64,000 nt of DNA from assembly GCA_913774665.1 (NCBI GenBank), contig CAJYHN010000013.1, forward strand, positions 248,001 through 312,000, read 5' to 3'. Made by a program: the position numbers and the translations under genes. Origin of the DNA: an uncultured Microbacterium sp. GTDB lineage: Bacteria; Actinomycetota; Actinomycetes; Actinomycetales; Microbacteriaceae. Position 1 is the stretch's first letter. Each line of letters starts with the position of its first letter. This document shows, in pieces, positions 1-9,239 of the stretch. The notes beneath the pieces are model-generated. The model had not been told where the DNA came from and ran no database searches. It saw nothing but the letters and a program-made list of their open reading frames with translations.

Positions 1-1499
1 AGGGCGGAGAGGTCGGGGTTGGCCAGGCGCAGGAAGCGGCGCGGGGTGACGCCGTTGGTGACGTTGGTGAACTTGTCGGGCCACATCGTGGCGAAGTCCT
101 TCAGCACGTTGTCGCGCAGCAGCTGCGAGTGCAGCTCGGCGACGCCGTTGACCTTGGAGCCGGCGACGGTGGCGAGGTAGGCCATGCGCACCGAGCGGAA
201 GGGGTGCTCGCCGATGATCGACATGTTGCGGATGAGCATCTCGTCGTCGCCGAAGCGCTCGCGCACCTCGAGCAGGAAGTCGTCGTTGATGCGGTAGATG
301 ATCTCGAGGTGGCGCGGCAGCAGACGCCCGAGCAGGTCGACCGACCAGACCTCGAGCGCCTCGGGCAGCAGCGTGTGGCACGTGTACGCGAAGCACTTCT
401 GGGTGATGGCCCACGCGGCATCCCACTCGAGCTTCTTCTCGTCGACGAGAACGCGCATCAGCTCGGGCACTCCGATCACCGGGTGGGTGTCGTTGAGCTG
501 GAAGATGACGCGCTCGGGAAGCTTCTCGAGGTCGAAGTCGTCGGGCAGGACGTTCTCGATGAAGTCGGCGATGGAGGCCGCGACGAAGAAGTACTGCTGC
601 TGCAGGCGCAGCTCCTTGCCCTGGGGCGTGGAGTCCTCGGGGTAGAGCACCTTGGAGATGTTCTCGGCGAAGGTCTGCGCGCGCACCGACTCGACGTAGT
701 CGCCGGAGTTGAAGGTGTGCAGGTCGAAGGCGTTGGTGGCGACCGCGCGCCACAGGCGCAGGGTGTTCACGCGACCGTTGTGGTAGCCGGGGACCATCAT
801 GTTGTACGGCACCGCGAGCACGTTCCACTCGGGGACCCAGCGCGTGCGCTCGACGCCCTCATCGTCGTAGGCCTCGGTGTGGCCGGCGAACGAGATCGTC
901 TGCGCGGCCTCGGGGTGGGCGAAGTCCCACGGCGATCCCATGCGCAGCCACGCATCGGGCTGCTCGACCTGCTGTCCCTCGGTGAAGGCCTGGCGGAAGA
1001 TGCCGTACTCGTAGCGGATGCCGTAGCCGATGGCGGGGATGCTCATCGTGGCGAGCGAGTCGACGAAGCAGGCGGCGAGGCGGCCCAGGCCTCCGTTGCC
1101 GAGCCCCGGCTCGATCTCGACCTGACGCAGGTCGTCGATGTCGATGCCGCACTGGGCGAGGGCCTCGGTGGCGATGTCGGTCAGACGCGCGGCGAGGAGG
1201 TTGTTGTCGAGCTGGCGACCCAGCAGGTACTCGGCCGAGAGGTAGCAGACGGTCTTGTTCTGCTGGGCCTTCTGCTGCGCGCGATCGTCGAACCAGCGCG
1301 CCATGAGGTAGTCGCGCACCGTGTAGGCCAGCGCGAGGTACTGATCGTTGACGTCGGAGTTCGACAGCGTGACGCCCTGGTCGAAGTTCAGGTTCTGCAG
1401 GAACTGCTTCGCGAAGCCGTCGACGGATGCCGCGGGGGCGACGACAGGAGCCAGGGCCAGGGGGTGCGTGGGGCGCAGCGCGGAGGTGTTCTCGGGCAT
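1..1499 (-). CDS. glgP: glycogen/maltodextrin phosphorylase, 3' end cut by window edge
   Basis: Catalyses phosphorolysis of alpha-1,4-glucans (glycogen, maltodextrins) to glucose 1-phosphate in the cytoplasm (family GT35, PLP-dependent). I read the frame by hand from an ATG at 1499 to the window edge, giving about 499 residues. It begins MPENTSALRPTHP and carries family blocks such as YLSAEYLLGRQLDNN, GNGGLGRLAACFVDS, GYGIRYEYGIF and FQLNDTHPVI. The C-terminal third with the PLP-binding lysine lies outside the window. The blocks are those of the classical glycogen/starch phosphorylase type. The gene is divergent from the DUF1206 gene. Function is secure; whether glycogen or maltodextrin is preferred cannot be told. 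Confidence 0.93.
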   Translation of the reverse strand, partial: MPENTSALRPTHPLALAPVVAPAASVDGFAKQFLQNLNFDQGVTLSNSDVNDQYLALAYTVRDYLMARWFDDRAQQKAQQNKTVCYLSAEYLLGRQLDNNLLAARLTDIATEALAQCGIDIDDLRQVEIEPGLGNGGLGRLAACFVDSLATMSIPAIGYGIRYEYGIFRQAFTEGQQVEQPDAWLRMGSPWDFAHPEAAQTISFAGHTEAYDDEGVERTRWVPEWNVLAVPYNMMVPGYHNGRVNTLRLWRAVATNAFDLHTFNSGDYVESVRAQTFAENISKVLYPEDSTPQGKELRLQQQYFFVAASIADFIENVLPDDFDLEKLPERVIFQLNDTHPVIGVPELMRVLVDEKKLEWDAAWAITQKCFAYTCHTLLPEALEVWSVDLLGRLLPRHLEIIYRINDDFLLEVRERFGDDEMLIRNMSIIGEHPFRSVRMAYLATVAGSKVNGVAELHSQLLRDNVLKDFATMWPDKFTNVTNGVTPRRFLRLANPDLSA

Positions 1500-1690
1500 G
1501 ATCCGACCGTAATCAGTGCGGCCCCCTCGCGCCAATGCGGAACCAGAACGACACACGATCTTCACCGCGGCGCCGCACGAGGCGCTGATGACGGAAAGCA
1601 GCCCGCGCCCGTCGACCACCTGGCCGCGTGCGAGACGAGCACCGCAGGAGCCGCTCGGGCGATCAGCGCGGGGTGGGGCTTAGCGACGCG

Positions 1691-1696
1691 TACGGT
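1691..1696 (+). promoter_or_regulatory. -10 box of leaderless DUF1206 gene
   Basis: TACGGT lies exactly six bases before the GTG start at 1703, the spacing expected when transcription begins at the start codon. There is no Shine-Dalgarno sequence between them. Confidence 0.55.
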
Positions 1697-1702
1697 TCAG
1701 AG

Positions 1703-2512
1703 GTGTCCACTCCCGCCCGCGCCGCCGCCCGAGACGCGGAGGCCAACCCCGCGTTCCGCATCGCCGCGCGCGCGGGATACGCGGCCAACGGCATCCTGCA
1801 CCTGCTCGTCGGAGCGCTCGTGGTCGCGGTGGGCTTGGGCGCGAGCGAAGACAGCGATCAGACGGGGGCATTTCGAGCGGTCGCCGCCGTCCCCCTCGGA
1901 TCGGCCACTCTGTGGGCCCTCGCCGTCGGGCTCGTCGCCCTCGGCGCGTGGCACCTGCTGCAGGCGTTCGCTCCGCGTCACCTGTCGGCGTGGCGCCGCA
2001 TCGGACGGATCCTCGCCGAGGCCCCGCAGGGCGTGATGTTCGTCGTGATCGGCCTCGTGTCGGCATCCGTCGCCCTGGGTGCCCGTCCGCGGGCGGAGCA
2101 GGCGGCCGAGGACCTCAGCCAGGGCGTGCTCACCTGGCCGATCGGCGGATTCGTGCTCGGTGCGGTCGGTCTCGCGGTCGCCGGGGTCGGGGTCGGTTTC
2201 GTCTGGATGGGCCTGCGCCGGTCGTTCCATTCCAAGGTGCGCACGCCCGCCGGGCCCGGGAGCTTCGCCCTCACCGTGCTCGGTGTGGTCGGGTTCGTCG
2301 CGAAGGGCGTGGCCCTGCTGATCGTCGGCGTGCTCGTTGTCGTCGCCGCCGTCACCGTCGAGCCCGACACCGCCGGCGGACTCGACGGAGCGACCGCCGC
2401 CGTCGTGGCGCTGCCCGCCGGTCCCGTGCTCGCCTGTCTCGTCGGGGCGGGATTCCTCGCCTACGGCGTCTTCACGATCTTCCGCGCGCGGTACGCCCGC
2501 CTCGACGCGTGA
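1703..2512 (+). CDS. DUF1206 integral membrane protein
   Basis: About 269 residues. I chose the GTG at 1703 because the TACGGT box sits six bases upstream and the DUF1206 homology begins just after it (AARAGYAANGILHLLVGALVVAVGLG). The frame stays open further upstream to 1628, but that part looks like non-coding read-through. The protein shows three repeats of paired hydrophobic helices, around residues 20-90, 100-170 and 185-265, which is the internal triplication known for this family. Its molecular function is unknown. The neighbours (glgP, aldo/keto reductase) do not suggest one. Confidence 0.85.
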   Translation: MSTPARAAARDAEANPAFRIAARAGYAANGILHLLVGALVVAVGLGASEDSDQTGAFRAVAAVPLGSATLWALAVGLVALGAWHLLQAFAPRHLSAWRRIGRILAEAPQGVMFVVIGLVSASVALGARPRAEQAAEDLSQGVLTWPIGGFVLGAVGLAVAGVGVGFVWMGLRRSFHSKVRTPAGPGSFALTVLGVVGFVAKGVALLIVGVLVVVAAVTVEPDTAGGLDGATAAVVALPAGPVLACLVGAGFLAYGVFTIFRARYARLDA

Positions 2513-2521
2513 GCTCGGGCC

Positions 2522-3343
2522 TCAGTCGAGGTCGGGGTTGCGGCCCGTGCGCTCTCCCGTGTCGAGGCCCGCGATCGCCGCGCGATCGTTGTCGTCGAGC
2601 GCGAAGTCGAAGACGTCGCCGTTCTCGCGGATACGGTCGAGCGACACCGACTTCGGGAACACCACGAGGTCGCGATCCAGGTGCCAGCGGATCACGACCT
2701 GGGCCGGCGTCTTGGCGTATTTCTCGGCGATGCCGGCGAGCACGGGCTCATCGAGCAGGCCGCCGCGCGCGAGCGGCGCCCACGACTCGGTGACGATGCC
2801 GTTCGCGACGTGCCATTCGACCAGCTCGTTCTGCGGGAAGCGCGGGTGCAGCTCGACCTGATTCACCGCCGGCAGCAGTCCGGTCTCGTCGCGCAGGCGC
2901 TCGAGGTGGACGACCGAGAAGTTGCTGACGCCGATCGAAGTCGCCCGCCCCTCCTGCTGCAGACGCTGGAGCGCCTTCCATGTGTCGACGTAGCGGTCGG
3001 CGCTCGGGATCGGCCAGTGGATGAGGTACAGGTCGACCCGGTCGAGCCCGAGCTTCGCGGCGCTGGCGTCGAACGCCCGCAGCGTCTCGTCGAACCCCTG
3101 GTCGTCGTTCCACACCTTGGTGGTGACGAACACCTCGTCGCGCTCGAGACCCGAGGCGCGCAGGCCCTGGCCGACCTCGGCCTCGTTGCCGTAGAGCGCG
3201 GCCGTGTCGATGTGGCGGTATCCGGCGGCGAGCGCGCCCTCGACGAGACCGGCGGTGACGTCGGCGGGCACCTTGTACGTGCCGACGCCGAGCTGCGGAA
3301 TGGTGGAGCCGTCGGACAGGGACAGACGGGGAGCCGAGATCAT
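2522..3343 (-). CDS. aldo/keto reductase (2,5-diketo-D-gluconate reductase type)
   Basis: NADPH-dependent carbonyl reductase of about 273 residues. From the ATG at 3343 the catalytic tetrad is Asp46 and Tyr51 (HIDTAALYGNE), Lys76 (VTTKVW) and His109 (YLIHWP). The short loops and the Trp after the catalytic Lys match the AKR5-like DkgA/DkgB group that reduces small aldehydes and ketones. A GTG three codons upstream (3352) is possible, but a TAGCGT box seven bases before the ATG favours a leaderless ATG start. It ends 10 bases after the convergent DUF1206 gene. The physiological substrate cannot be read from sequence. Confidence 0.92.
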   Translation of the reverse strand: MISAPRLSLSDGSTIPQLGVGTYKVPADVTAGLVEGALAAGYRHIDTAALYGNEAEVGQGLRASGLERDEVFVTTKVWNDDQGFDETLRAFDASAAKLGLDRVDLYLIHWPIPSADRYVDTWKALQRLQQEGRATSIGVSNFSVVHLERLRDETGLLPAVNQVELHPRFPQNELVEWHVANGIVTESWAPLARGGLLDEPVLAGIAEKYAKTPAQVVIRWHLDRDLVVFPKSVSLDRIRENGDVFDFALDDNDRAAIAGLDTGERTGRNPDLD

Positions 3344-3350
3344 GGCATCC

Positions 3351-3356
3351 ACGCTA
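3351..3356 (-). promoter_or_regulatory. -10 box of leaderless aldo/keto reductase gene
   Basis: Read on the minus strand, TAGCGT is separated from the ATG at 3343 by the seven bases GGATGCC. This supports ATG 3343 rather than the overlapping GTG at 3352. Confidence 0.45.
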
Positions 3357-3432
3357 CCGAGGGAAACAGCCGTGCGGACGACGAAACGGCACCCCTCCCG
3401 GCGGATGCGGGACGGATGCCGTCTCGTCGACG

Positions 3433-5229
3433 TCAGCGGGTCAGCGCCGCCACCGCGTCGTCGACCGACACGGTGTCGCGTTCGCCCGTGCGGCGGTCCC
3501 AGAGCTCGACCTGGCCCTCGGCCGCGCCGCGACCGACGATCAGGATGCGCGGGATGCCGACGAGCTCGGCGTCGCCGAACTTCACGCCCGGCGACACCTT
3601 GGGGCGGTCGTCGTAGAGCACGTCGAGACCGGCCGCCTGAAGCTGGTCGGAGACGGATGCCGCGAGCTCGAACGCCGCGGCGTCACGTCCGGTCGCGACC
3701 ACGTGAACGTCGAACGGAGCGACGGACTCCGGCCAGATGAGGCCCTTGTCGTCGTTGTTGAGCTCGGCGATGATGGCGAGGATGCGGGTGACGCCGATGC
3801 CGTACGAGCCCATCGTGACGGTGGCGAGCTTGCCGTTCTCGTCCAGCACCTTCAGCCCCAGGGCCTCGGCGTACTTGCGGCCGAGCTGGAAGACGTGTCC
3901 GATCTCCATGCCGCGGGCCAGTTCCACCGGGCCGGAGCCGTCCGGGGCGGGGTCTCCCGCGCGCACGGTCGAGACCTCGACGAAGCCGTCGCCGACGAAG
4001 TCGCGTCCCGCGACGAGCGAGTGCACGTGCTTCTGGTCGACGTTGGCTCCCGTGATCCACGCGGTGCCGTCGACCACGCGGGGGTCGAGGTAGTAGCGGA
4101 TCTCCGTCGCCGACTCCTCGCCCAGCAGCGGGCCGGTCGGCGACCAGGGCCCGATGTAGCCCTTGACCAACAGGGGGTTCTTCGCGAAGTCGGCCTCGGT
4201 GGCCGCCTCGACCTCGGCGGGAGCGAAGGCGACCTCGACGCGCTTGTCGTCGACGTCACGGTCGCCGGGCAGGCCCACGACGACCAGCTCGCGCGTGCCG
4301 TCGAGGTGCGTGAGGGCGAGGACGACGTTCTTGAGCGTGTGCGCGGCCGTCCACTGCGTCGCCTCGGCGGTGGCCGGACCGGCGATGCCGGGCGCGGGGG
4401 CGTCGAGGTGCGCGTTGACGTGGTCGACCAGAGTCGCGATCGTGGGGGTGTTCGGGGAGTCGAAGATGACGGCTTCGGGCTGCCCCTCGATGGGCAGCGC
4501 CTCGGGCGCGACCGTCGTGAAGGCCTCGACATTGGCCGCGTAGCCGCCGGCCGAGCGCACGAAGGTGTCCTCACCGATCGGAGTCGGGTGCAGGAACTCC
4601 TCCGACTTCGATCCGCCCATCGCGCCGGCATCGGCGGCGACGATCACGTACTCGAGACCCAGACGGGTGAAGATGCGCTCGTAGGCGTCGCGCTGAGCCT
4701 GGTACGAGGCGTCGAGTCCGGCATCCGTCGCGTCGAACGAGTAGGCGTCCTTCATCGTGAATTCGCGGCCCCGCAGGAGCCCCGCGCGGGGACGTGCCTC
4801 GTCGCGGTATTTGTCCTGGATCTGGTAGATCGTCAGCGGCAGGTCCTTGTACGACGAGTAGAGGTCCTTCACCAGAAGGGTGAACATCTCCTCGTGCGTG
4901 GGCGCGAGGAGGTAGTCGGCTCCCTTGCGGTCCTGGAGGCGGAACAGCGCGTCGCCGTACTCCTCCCAGCGGCCCGTGACCTCGTACGGCTCACGGGGCA
5001 GCAGAGCCGGGAAGTGCACCTCGAAGGCTCCGGCGTTCGCCATCTCTTCGCGCACGACGGCCTCGATCTTGGCCTTGACCTTCAGGCCGAGCGGGAGCCA
5101 CGCGAAGACGCCCGGGGCGTTGCGACGGATGTAACCGGCGCGCACGAGCAGGCGGTGGCTCGTGACCTCGGCATCCGAGGGATCTTCGCGAAGCGTGCGG
5201 AGGAAGTAGTTCGACAGACGGGTGACCAC
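3433..5229 (-). CDS. proS: prolyl-tRNA synthetase
   Basis: Charges tRNA-Pro with proline (class IIa). 598 residues from a GTG at 5229, giving (M)[16 protein letters not shown]. The frame remains open to 5415, but the upstream part lacks homology and a TAGACT box lies eight bases before this GTG. Motif 2 is visible as [16 protein letters not shown] and motif 3 as [13 protein letters not shown]. An editing insertion of the YbaK type lies between them (about residues 230-400, with SKSEEF before it), as in bacterial-type ProS. The anticodon-binding domain ends the protein ([21 protein letters not shown]). The gene lies on the same strand as ispG, rseP and dxr, a neighbourhood common in actinobacteria. 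Confidence 0.97.
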   Translation of the reverse strand: MVTRLSNYFLRTLREDPSDAEVTSHRLLVRAGYIRRNAPGVFAWLPLGLKVKAKIEAVVREEMANAGAFEVHFPALLPREPYEVTGRWEEYGDALFRLQDRKGADYLLAPTHEEMFTLLVKDLYSSYKDLPLTIYQIQDKYRDEARPRAGLLRGREFTMKDAYSFDATDAGLDASYQAQRDAYERIFTRLGLEYVIVAADAGAMGGSKSEEFLHPTPIGEDTFVRSAGGYAANVEAFTTVAPEALPIEGQPEAVIFDSPNTPTIATLVDHVNAHLDAPAPGIAGPATAEATQWTAAHTLKNVVLALTHLDGTRELVVVGLPGDRDVDDKRVEVAFAPAEVEAATEADFAKNPLLVKGYIGPWSPTGPLLGEESATEIRYYLDPRVVDGTAWITGANVDQKHVHSLVAGRDFVGDGFVEVSTVRAGDPAPDGSGPVELARGMEIGHVFQLGRKYAEALGLKVLDENGKLATVTMGSYGIGVTRILAIIAELNNDDKGLIWPESVAPFDVHVVATGRDAAAFELAASVSDQLQAAGLDVLYDDRPKVSPGVKFGDAELVGIPRILIVGRGAAEGQVELWDRRTGERDTVSVDDAVAALTR

Positions 5230-5237
5230 GAGAGACG

Positions 5238-5243
5238 AGTCTA
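5238..5243 (-). promoter_or_regulatory. -10 box upstream of proS
   Basis: TAGACT read on the minus strand, eight bases before the GTG start of proS. No Shine-Dalgarno sequence is visible, so the mRNA is probably leaderless or nearly so. Confidence 0.45.
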
Positions 5244-5276
5244 GGGCGCGAGGGTGGGAGGGGCGGATGCCGGGGG

Positions 5277-6389
5277 TCACCCGAGCGCGCCGATGAGGTT
5301 CGCGGCGAGGGTGCGCATCTGTTCTTCCGAGAGATCCGTGCCCGCCGCCTCGATGATCCCCCCGTCGGCGTCCGCGCGCAGACGCCCGCGGACCCCGTTC
5401 GCGGGTGGGATCCACCAGGCTGCTCGGGCCCCGTCGACCTGAACGGGGGTGCCGCCGAACCGCTCCACCTCAGTCGGATCCGATTGCAAGCCGGGGGCGA
5501 TGCTGATTCGCAGTGTGAAGTAGTCCCGGTCATCGTAGACGGGAGGGGCGACCGAACACCAGGCCGCCGCACCGCGCGCGGTGAGGACGTCCCACTCCTG
5601 GCCCTGCGGCACATTGTCGGTTCCGATGGGTTCGAGCCCGGAACGCCCGAGGGTTCGTTCGACGGCACGCTGGAGCTGATCCTGGCAGCCGTCGACACTC
5701 CACGCTCCGGCCGGAAGCGCCCGTTCGGTCACGGGGGACGAGGCCGCGCGAGCTCCCACCGCCGCCACCGCGTTCATCGCCACGTCCGCGCTGTTCGCGT
5801 ACGCCGAGACCCACGCGTCGCCGAAGCGCTCGGAGTAGTCACAGGGACCCCCCTCGCAGACCGGGACGACACCGATCTTCGAACGGACGGCGTCCGGGAC
5901 GGCGGAATAGGGAAGGACGCTGACGCCGACCGACTGCCACCCCGAGGAATCCTGCGTGCGCCAGTGGCACGAGACGCCGCCCAGCGACCGTGCGTCCCAG
6001 ACGCTCAGCCCCTCCCACTGCGTCATCGGAACACCGACGACGGCCGAGACCGCGTCATCGTCGAGCACCACGGAACAGTCGCCCCCGAAGGCGAGCGCGG
6101 GCGTCGTGGCGCTCGAGGTCGGCGTGGGCGTCGGCGTCGGCGTCGGGGTCTGCACCGGCACCGGCACCACCGTCACGCTCGGACTCGGCGACGGCGTGGT
6201 CGCGATCTCGGGCGCACTGAGCGTCGAGGTCACCGCCACTCCCCCGGCGATCGCGACCACGAGCGCCGCGGCCACGGAGCCGGCGATCCACGCGTTGCGG
6301 TGCGCCCCGACGGGCGTGATGTCGTGGGCGCCGCCCACGATGCGGGCGCGCAGGGCCGCGCGCTCCGAGGGGGTCAACTCGTCGTTCAT
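5277..6389 (-). CDS. single-pass membrane protein coupled to an ECF sigma factor; candidate anti-sigma factor
   Basis: 370 residues. A cytoplasmic N-terminus of about 33 residues is followed by one membrane helix (about 34-55), a Thr-Pro repeat linker (about 78-95) and a large external domain with several cysteines. The ATG overlaps the sigma-factor stop by four bases (ATGA), so translation is probably coupled and the pair co-expressed. This arrangement suggests an anti-sigma factor or a membrane sensor for the sigma factor. I see no HxxxCxxC zinc anti-sigma motif in the short cytoplasmic tail, so the assignment rests on topology and gene order. The external domain resembles nothing I recognise. 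Confidence 0.6.
   Translation of the reverse strand: MNDELTPSERAALRARIVGGAHDITPVGAHRNAWIAGSVAAALVVAIAGGVAVTSTLSAPEIATTPSPSPSVTVVPVPVQTPTPTPTPTPTSSATTPALAFGGDCSVVLDDDAVSAVVGVPMTQWEGLSVWDARSLGGVSCHWRTQDSSGWQSVGVSVLPYSAVPDAVRSKIGVVPVCEGGPCDYSERFGDAWVSAYANSADVAMNAVAAVGARAASSPVTERALPAGAWSVDGCQDQLQRAVERTLGRSGLEPIGTDNVPQGQEWDVLTARGAAAWCSVAPPVYDDRDYFTLRISIAPGLQSDPTEVERFGGTPVQVDGARAAWWIPPANGVRGRLRADADGGIIEAAGTDLSEEQMRTLAANLIGALG
6121..6168 (+). repeat. 6-bp tandem repeat encoding a Thr-Pro linker
   Basis: Repeats of GGCGTC/GGCGTG on the plus strand followed by ACCGGC repeats. On the coding (minus) strand they give the Thr-Pro and Pro-Val stretches that separate the membrane helix of the sigma-partner protein from its external domain. 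Length variation by slippage is likely. Confidence 0.7.
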
Positions 6390-6943
6390 GCCCGTGCCCC
6401 TTCCAGCGCGAGCTCGCCGCGCAGTTTCGCTTTAGCGCGGGCGAGCCGCGATTTGACTGTTCCGGCCGGGATTCCGAGAGCCTCGGCGATCTCCTTCTCG
6501 GCGTATCCCTCGAGGACCGACAGCACGACGACCGCCTGCTCACGCTCGGGAAGGCGCTTCAGCGCCGAGAGGACGCCGCTGTCGTCGTGCGCAGCGCTCG
6601 AAACGGGTTCGGCGACCGGTGCCCGATCCAACAGCGCGCGGTAGCGCCGGCTCGAGCGCTCGAGGTTCCGCGCGCAATGCGCGACCGCCGTCAGCAACCA
6701 CGGCAGCGGCGACCCGTCGACCAGACGCACCGAGGCACGCTTGCGCCACAGCTCGAAGAACGCCACGGTCACGGCATCCTTCGCGTCCTCCCGATGGGTC
6801 AGCAGCCGCGAGGCGTGCCGGAACAGCCGCGTCTCGTGCCGATCGAACAGCGCGGCGAGCGCGAGCTCGTCGCCTTGGCGTACCCGGTCCCACAGCCCGG
6901 CGTCCTCTTCATCCACACCCAGTAGTGTCCGCGAGGGAGCCAT
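6386..6943 (-). CDS. ECF-type sigma-70 family RNA polymerase sigma factor
   Basis: About 185 residues from the ATG at 6943; an upstream GTG at 7003 in the same frame is less likely because it adds a tail without homology. Region 2 lies at about residues 15-85 (LFDRHETRLFRHASRLL, then LWRKR) and region 4 at about 125-180 with the helix-turn-helix YAEKEIAEALGIPAGTVKSR. It directs RNA polymerase to a set of promoters that cannot be deduced here. It is immediately followed, with ATGA overlap, by the membrane protein that probably controls it. No zinc anti-sigma motif or C-terminal SnoaL-like extension is present. Confidence 0.9.
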   Translation of the reverse strand: MAPSRTLLGVDEEDAGLWDRVRQGDELALAALFDRHETRLFRHASRLLTHREDAKDAVTVAFFELWRKRASVRLVDGSPLPWLLTAVAHCARNLERSSRRYRALLDRAPVAEPVSSAAHDDSGVLSALKRLPEREQAVVVLSVLEGYAEKEIAEALGIPAGTVKSRLARAKAKLRGELALEGARA

Positions 6944-7040
6944 CGGTTCCCGTCTCGACCACGCGTTCGATAACGAAACGGTGACGGTCACGGGCCGTCT
7001 CACCCCCCGGGCGAGCGAAGAGGACGGGCCGGACGGCCCC

Positions 7041-7046
7041 TATGGT
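7041..7046 (+). promoter_or_regulatory. -10 box of leaderless HExxH protein gene
   Basis: TATGGT with six bases before the ATG at 7053. No Shine-Dalgarno sequence lies in between. Confidence 0.5.
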
Positions 7047-7052
7047 GAACGC

Positions 7053-7904
7053 ATGCGCAGCACCTGGATCGCCGTCACCGCGACCGTCGCCGCCATCATC
7101 CTCGGCGCAGGGCTCTGGGGAACGATCGGCGCGGCGGCGCTGGCGGTCTCCCTCGTGGCCTCGACGTCGACCGCGTCGTGGCAGGACGACCTCGGGGCCC
7201 CGACGGAACCGGTTCCCCGCTCCGACGACCTCGACCCGTTCCCCGTCACCGAGGTCTACGACGTGGGTGCCGACGGCGTGCTGACGCCCGAGCCCACGCC
7301 CGAGGCAGCGAAGGTGTGGAAGAGCATCGAGCGCGTGTTCACCCCGCGCGGAGCCGCCGCACGGATCGACCAGCTGCGCCTCGGCCGCGACGTCTCGAGC
7401 GACACGATGGCCTGGGTGTCGCGGTCGGAGTCGGTGGAGTACTGGACGTTCGCGGCCAACCTCGCCTACGCCGCCGATGACGACGACTGGATGAGCACCG
7501 TGGTGCACGAGTACGCGCACATCCTCAGCCTCGGCCCGGAGTCGGCCGATGCCTTCGCCGTGACCTGCGACACCCTGTGGGTCGGACAGGGGTGCCTCTT
7601 CTCGGATGCCGACCTGCTCACGTTCTCGGATCGGTTCTGGAACCGCTACACCGACGCCCCGGACGCCCTCAACGTCGACGCCGACGTCGCCGACGCGTTC
7701 TTCTCCGCGCACGAGGGGGACTTCGTCGACGCGTACGCCGCGACCAACGTCACCGAGGACTTCGCCGAGAGCTTCCTCGCGTACGTGAGCGAGGACCCGG
7801 TCGAGGGCGACGACCTCCTCTCGCAGAAGATCGCATTCTTCGGCGACTACCCGCGGTACGTCCTCGTGCGCGAGCGCCTGCGCGCGGAGCTCGGCTGGGA
7901 CTGA
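7053..7904 (+). CDS. membrane-anchored putative zinc metalloprotease (HEYAH)
   Basis: 283 residues from the ATG at 7053. One N-terminal hydrophobic helix (about residues 5-38) acts as a signal or anchor, so the rest should be outside the membrane. His152, Glu153 and His156 form an HExxH zinc-binding motif (TVVHEYAHILSL). A later TEDFAESFLAYV segment offers a glutamate that could be the third ligand, as in gluzincins. Two cysteines (CDTLWVGQGC) may form a disulfide. I do not recognise a named family, and peptidase activity is inferred from the motif only. It is divergent from the ECF sigma operon, and a link to that system is possible but unproven. Confidence 0.65.
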   Translation: MRSTWIAVTATVAAIILGAGLWGTIGAAALAVSLVASTSTASWQDDLGAPTEPVPRSDDLDPFPVTEVYDVGADGVLTPEPTPEAAKVWKSIERVFTPRGAAARIDQLRLGRDVSSDTMAWVSRSESVEYWTFAANLAYAADDDDWMSTVVHEYAHILSLGPESADAFAVTCDTLWVGQGCLFSDADLLTFSDRFWNRYTDAPDALNVDADVADAFFSAHEGDFVDAYAATNVTEDFAESFLAYVSEDPVEGDDLLSQKIAFFGDYPRYVLVRERLRAELGWD

Positions 7905-7963
7905 CGGCCCGCGCGCCCCGGTTCGTCTTCCGCGAGGACTCTCGCCCGCGGCCCAGAGCCGCA

Positions 7964-9148
7964 CTAGGCAGCCCGGCGGCCTCCGCGCAGGACTGTCCGC
8001 GTGACGAGCCCCGCCAGCAGCGCCCAGAACGCCGCGCTCACCCCGAACACCGCGATCCCGGATGCCGCGACGAGAAAGGTCACCACGGCCGGCACCCGCT
8101 CACCGGGATCGTCGATCGCCTGCTGCACGGCGGACCCGAAGGCCCCGAACAGGGCGACGCCGGCGACCGCGGGGATGACCCCGGCCGGAGCCAGCAGCAC
8201 GATCGCCGCGAATGCCGCCGACAGCGCGCCGAGCACGAGGTACGTCGCCCCGGCCGACACCCCCGCCACCCAGCGCTTCTTCGGGTCGGGGTGCGAATCG
8301 GGGCCGGCCGCGATCGCCGCGCTGATGGCACCGAGGTTCATGACGTGTCCCCCGAAGGTCGCGGCGGCCGCCGAGCCGAGGCCGGTGACGAGCATCGCGG
8401 GGCGCCAGGGAATCGTGTAGCCGAGGCTGCGCATCACGGCGACGCCGGGGACGTTCTGCGACGCCATCGTCACCACGAACAGCGGTAAGGCGATCCCGAT
8501 GACCGCGCCGACCGTGAGCGTCGGGGCGGTGAACTCCAGCCGGGGCAGGAGCGAGGCGGCATCCGCGTTCACTCCCGTGCGGGTGAGTTCCACCGCGACC
8601 ACCGCGATCGCCGCGACGAAGGCCAGCGGCACGGCCCAACGGGGCAGGAATCGGGATGCCAGGAGCCACACCAGCAGCACGGGTGCCACGCCCCACGGGT
8701 CGTTCACCAGACCGACGAACGGCGCCACGCACAGGGGCAGCAGGACTCCGGCGAGCATCGCCTGCGCGATGGACGGCGGGATGCGGGCGATGAGCGCCCC
8801 CAGGGGCGGGAACAGCGCCGTGCACAGGATGAGCGCCGCGGAGACCAGGAAACCGCCGACCACGGCGGGCCATCCCCCGTCGACCGCTCCCGTCGCGGCG
8901 AGCAGCGCGACGCCGGGAGTGGACCAGGCGACCGTGATGGGGATCCGGTACCGCCCGGCCAGCACGACGCACCCGATACCCACCACGAGGGTGATCGCGA
9001 GCAACCCGCTGGCCGCCTGCTCGGGGCTCGCCCCCACCTTGCGCAGGCCCGTGAGCACGACGGCGAAGGTGCTGGTGAAGCCGACGAGGGCGGTGACGAC
9101 GCCGGCGATGAGCGGGCGGGCGAGGGAGGGCGGCGAGGTATCGGCCAT
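7964..9148 (-). CDS. benE: BenE-family benzoate/H+ symporter-like membrane protein
   Basis: 394 residues with about 12 hydrophobic segments and little outside them. Blocks such as VAWSTPGVALLAA, IPPSIAQAMLAGVLLPLC, VTMASQNVPGVAVMRSLGY and FGGHVMNLGAISAAIAAGP are those of the BenE family, related to the nucleobase transporter fold. Members are annotated as benzoate-proton symporters, but few have been tested. No benzoate-degradation gene lies nearby, so the substrate is uncertain. It starts with ATG at 9148, and a TAGCCT sequence nine bases upstream may be its -10 box. Confidence 0.88.
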   Translation of the reverse strand: MADTSPPSLARPLIAGVVTALVGFTSTFAVVLTGLRKVGASPEQAASGLLAITLVVGIGCVVLAGRYRIPITVAWSTPGVALLAATGAVDGGWPAVVGGFLVSAALILCTALFPPLGALIARIPPSIAQAMLAGVLLPLCVAPFVGLVNDPWGVAPVLLVWLLASRFLPRWAVPLAFVAAIAVVAVELTRTGVNADAASLLPRLEFTAPTLTVGAVIGIALPLFVVTMASQNVPGVAVMRSLGYTIPWRPAMLVTGLGSAAAATFGGHVMNLGAISAAIAAGPDSHPDPKKRWVAGVSAGATYLVLGALSAAFAAIVLLAPAGVIPAVAGVALFGAFGSAVQQAIDDPGERVPAVVTFLVAASGIAVFGVSAAFWALLAGLVTRTVLRGGRRAA

Positions 9149-9206
9149 AGGCCCCCGAGGCTACCGGACGCCCGAGGGCGCCCCGTGCCCGGCTACCCCC
9201 GCGGGC

Positions 9207-9229
9207 GCGGGGGGGTCGTCGCCCCCCCG
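9207..9229 (-). terminator. GC-rich hairpin after the L,D-transpeptidase gene
   Basis: Seven G (9209-9215), a six-base loop and seven C (9222-9228) form a perfect stem just after the transpeptidase stop codon at 9240. No T-tract follows, so it would be a non-canonical or Rho-assisted terminator. Confidence 0.5.
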
Positions 9230-9239
9230 GGTGCGGGCC

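Noticed and set aside
129-2036. Long plus-strand open frame antisense to glgP (635 codons)
   Set aside because: Arg/Gly/Asp-rich composition typical of antisense frames in high-GC genes; the minus strand encodes glycogen phosphorylase with clear family motifs.
3703-5244. 513-codon open frame antisense to proS
   Set aside because: Shadow frame of a well-supported tRNA synthetase; no recognisable motif or ribosome site.
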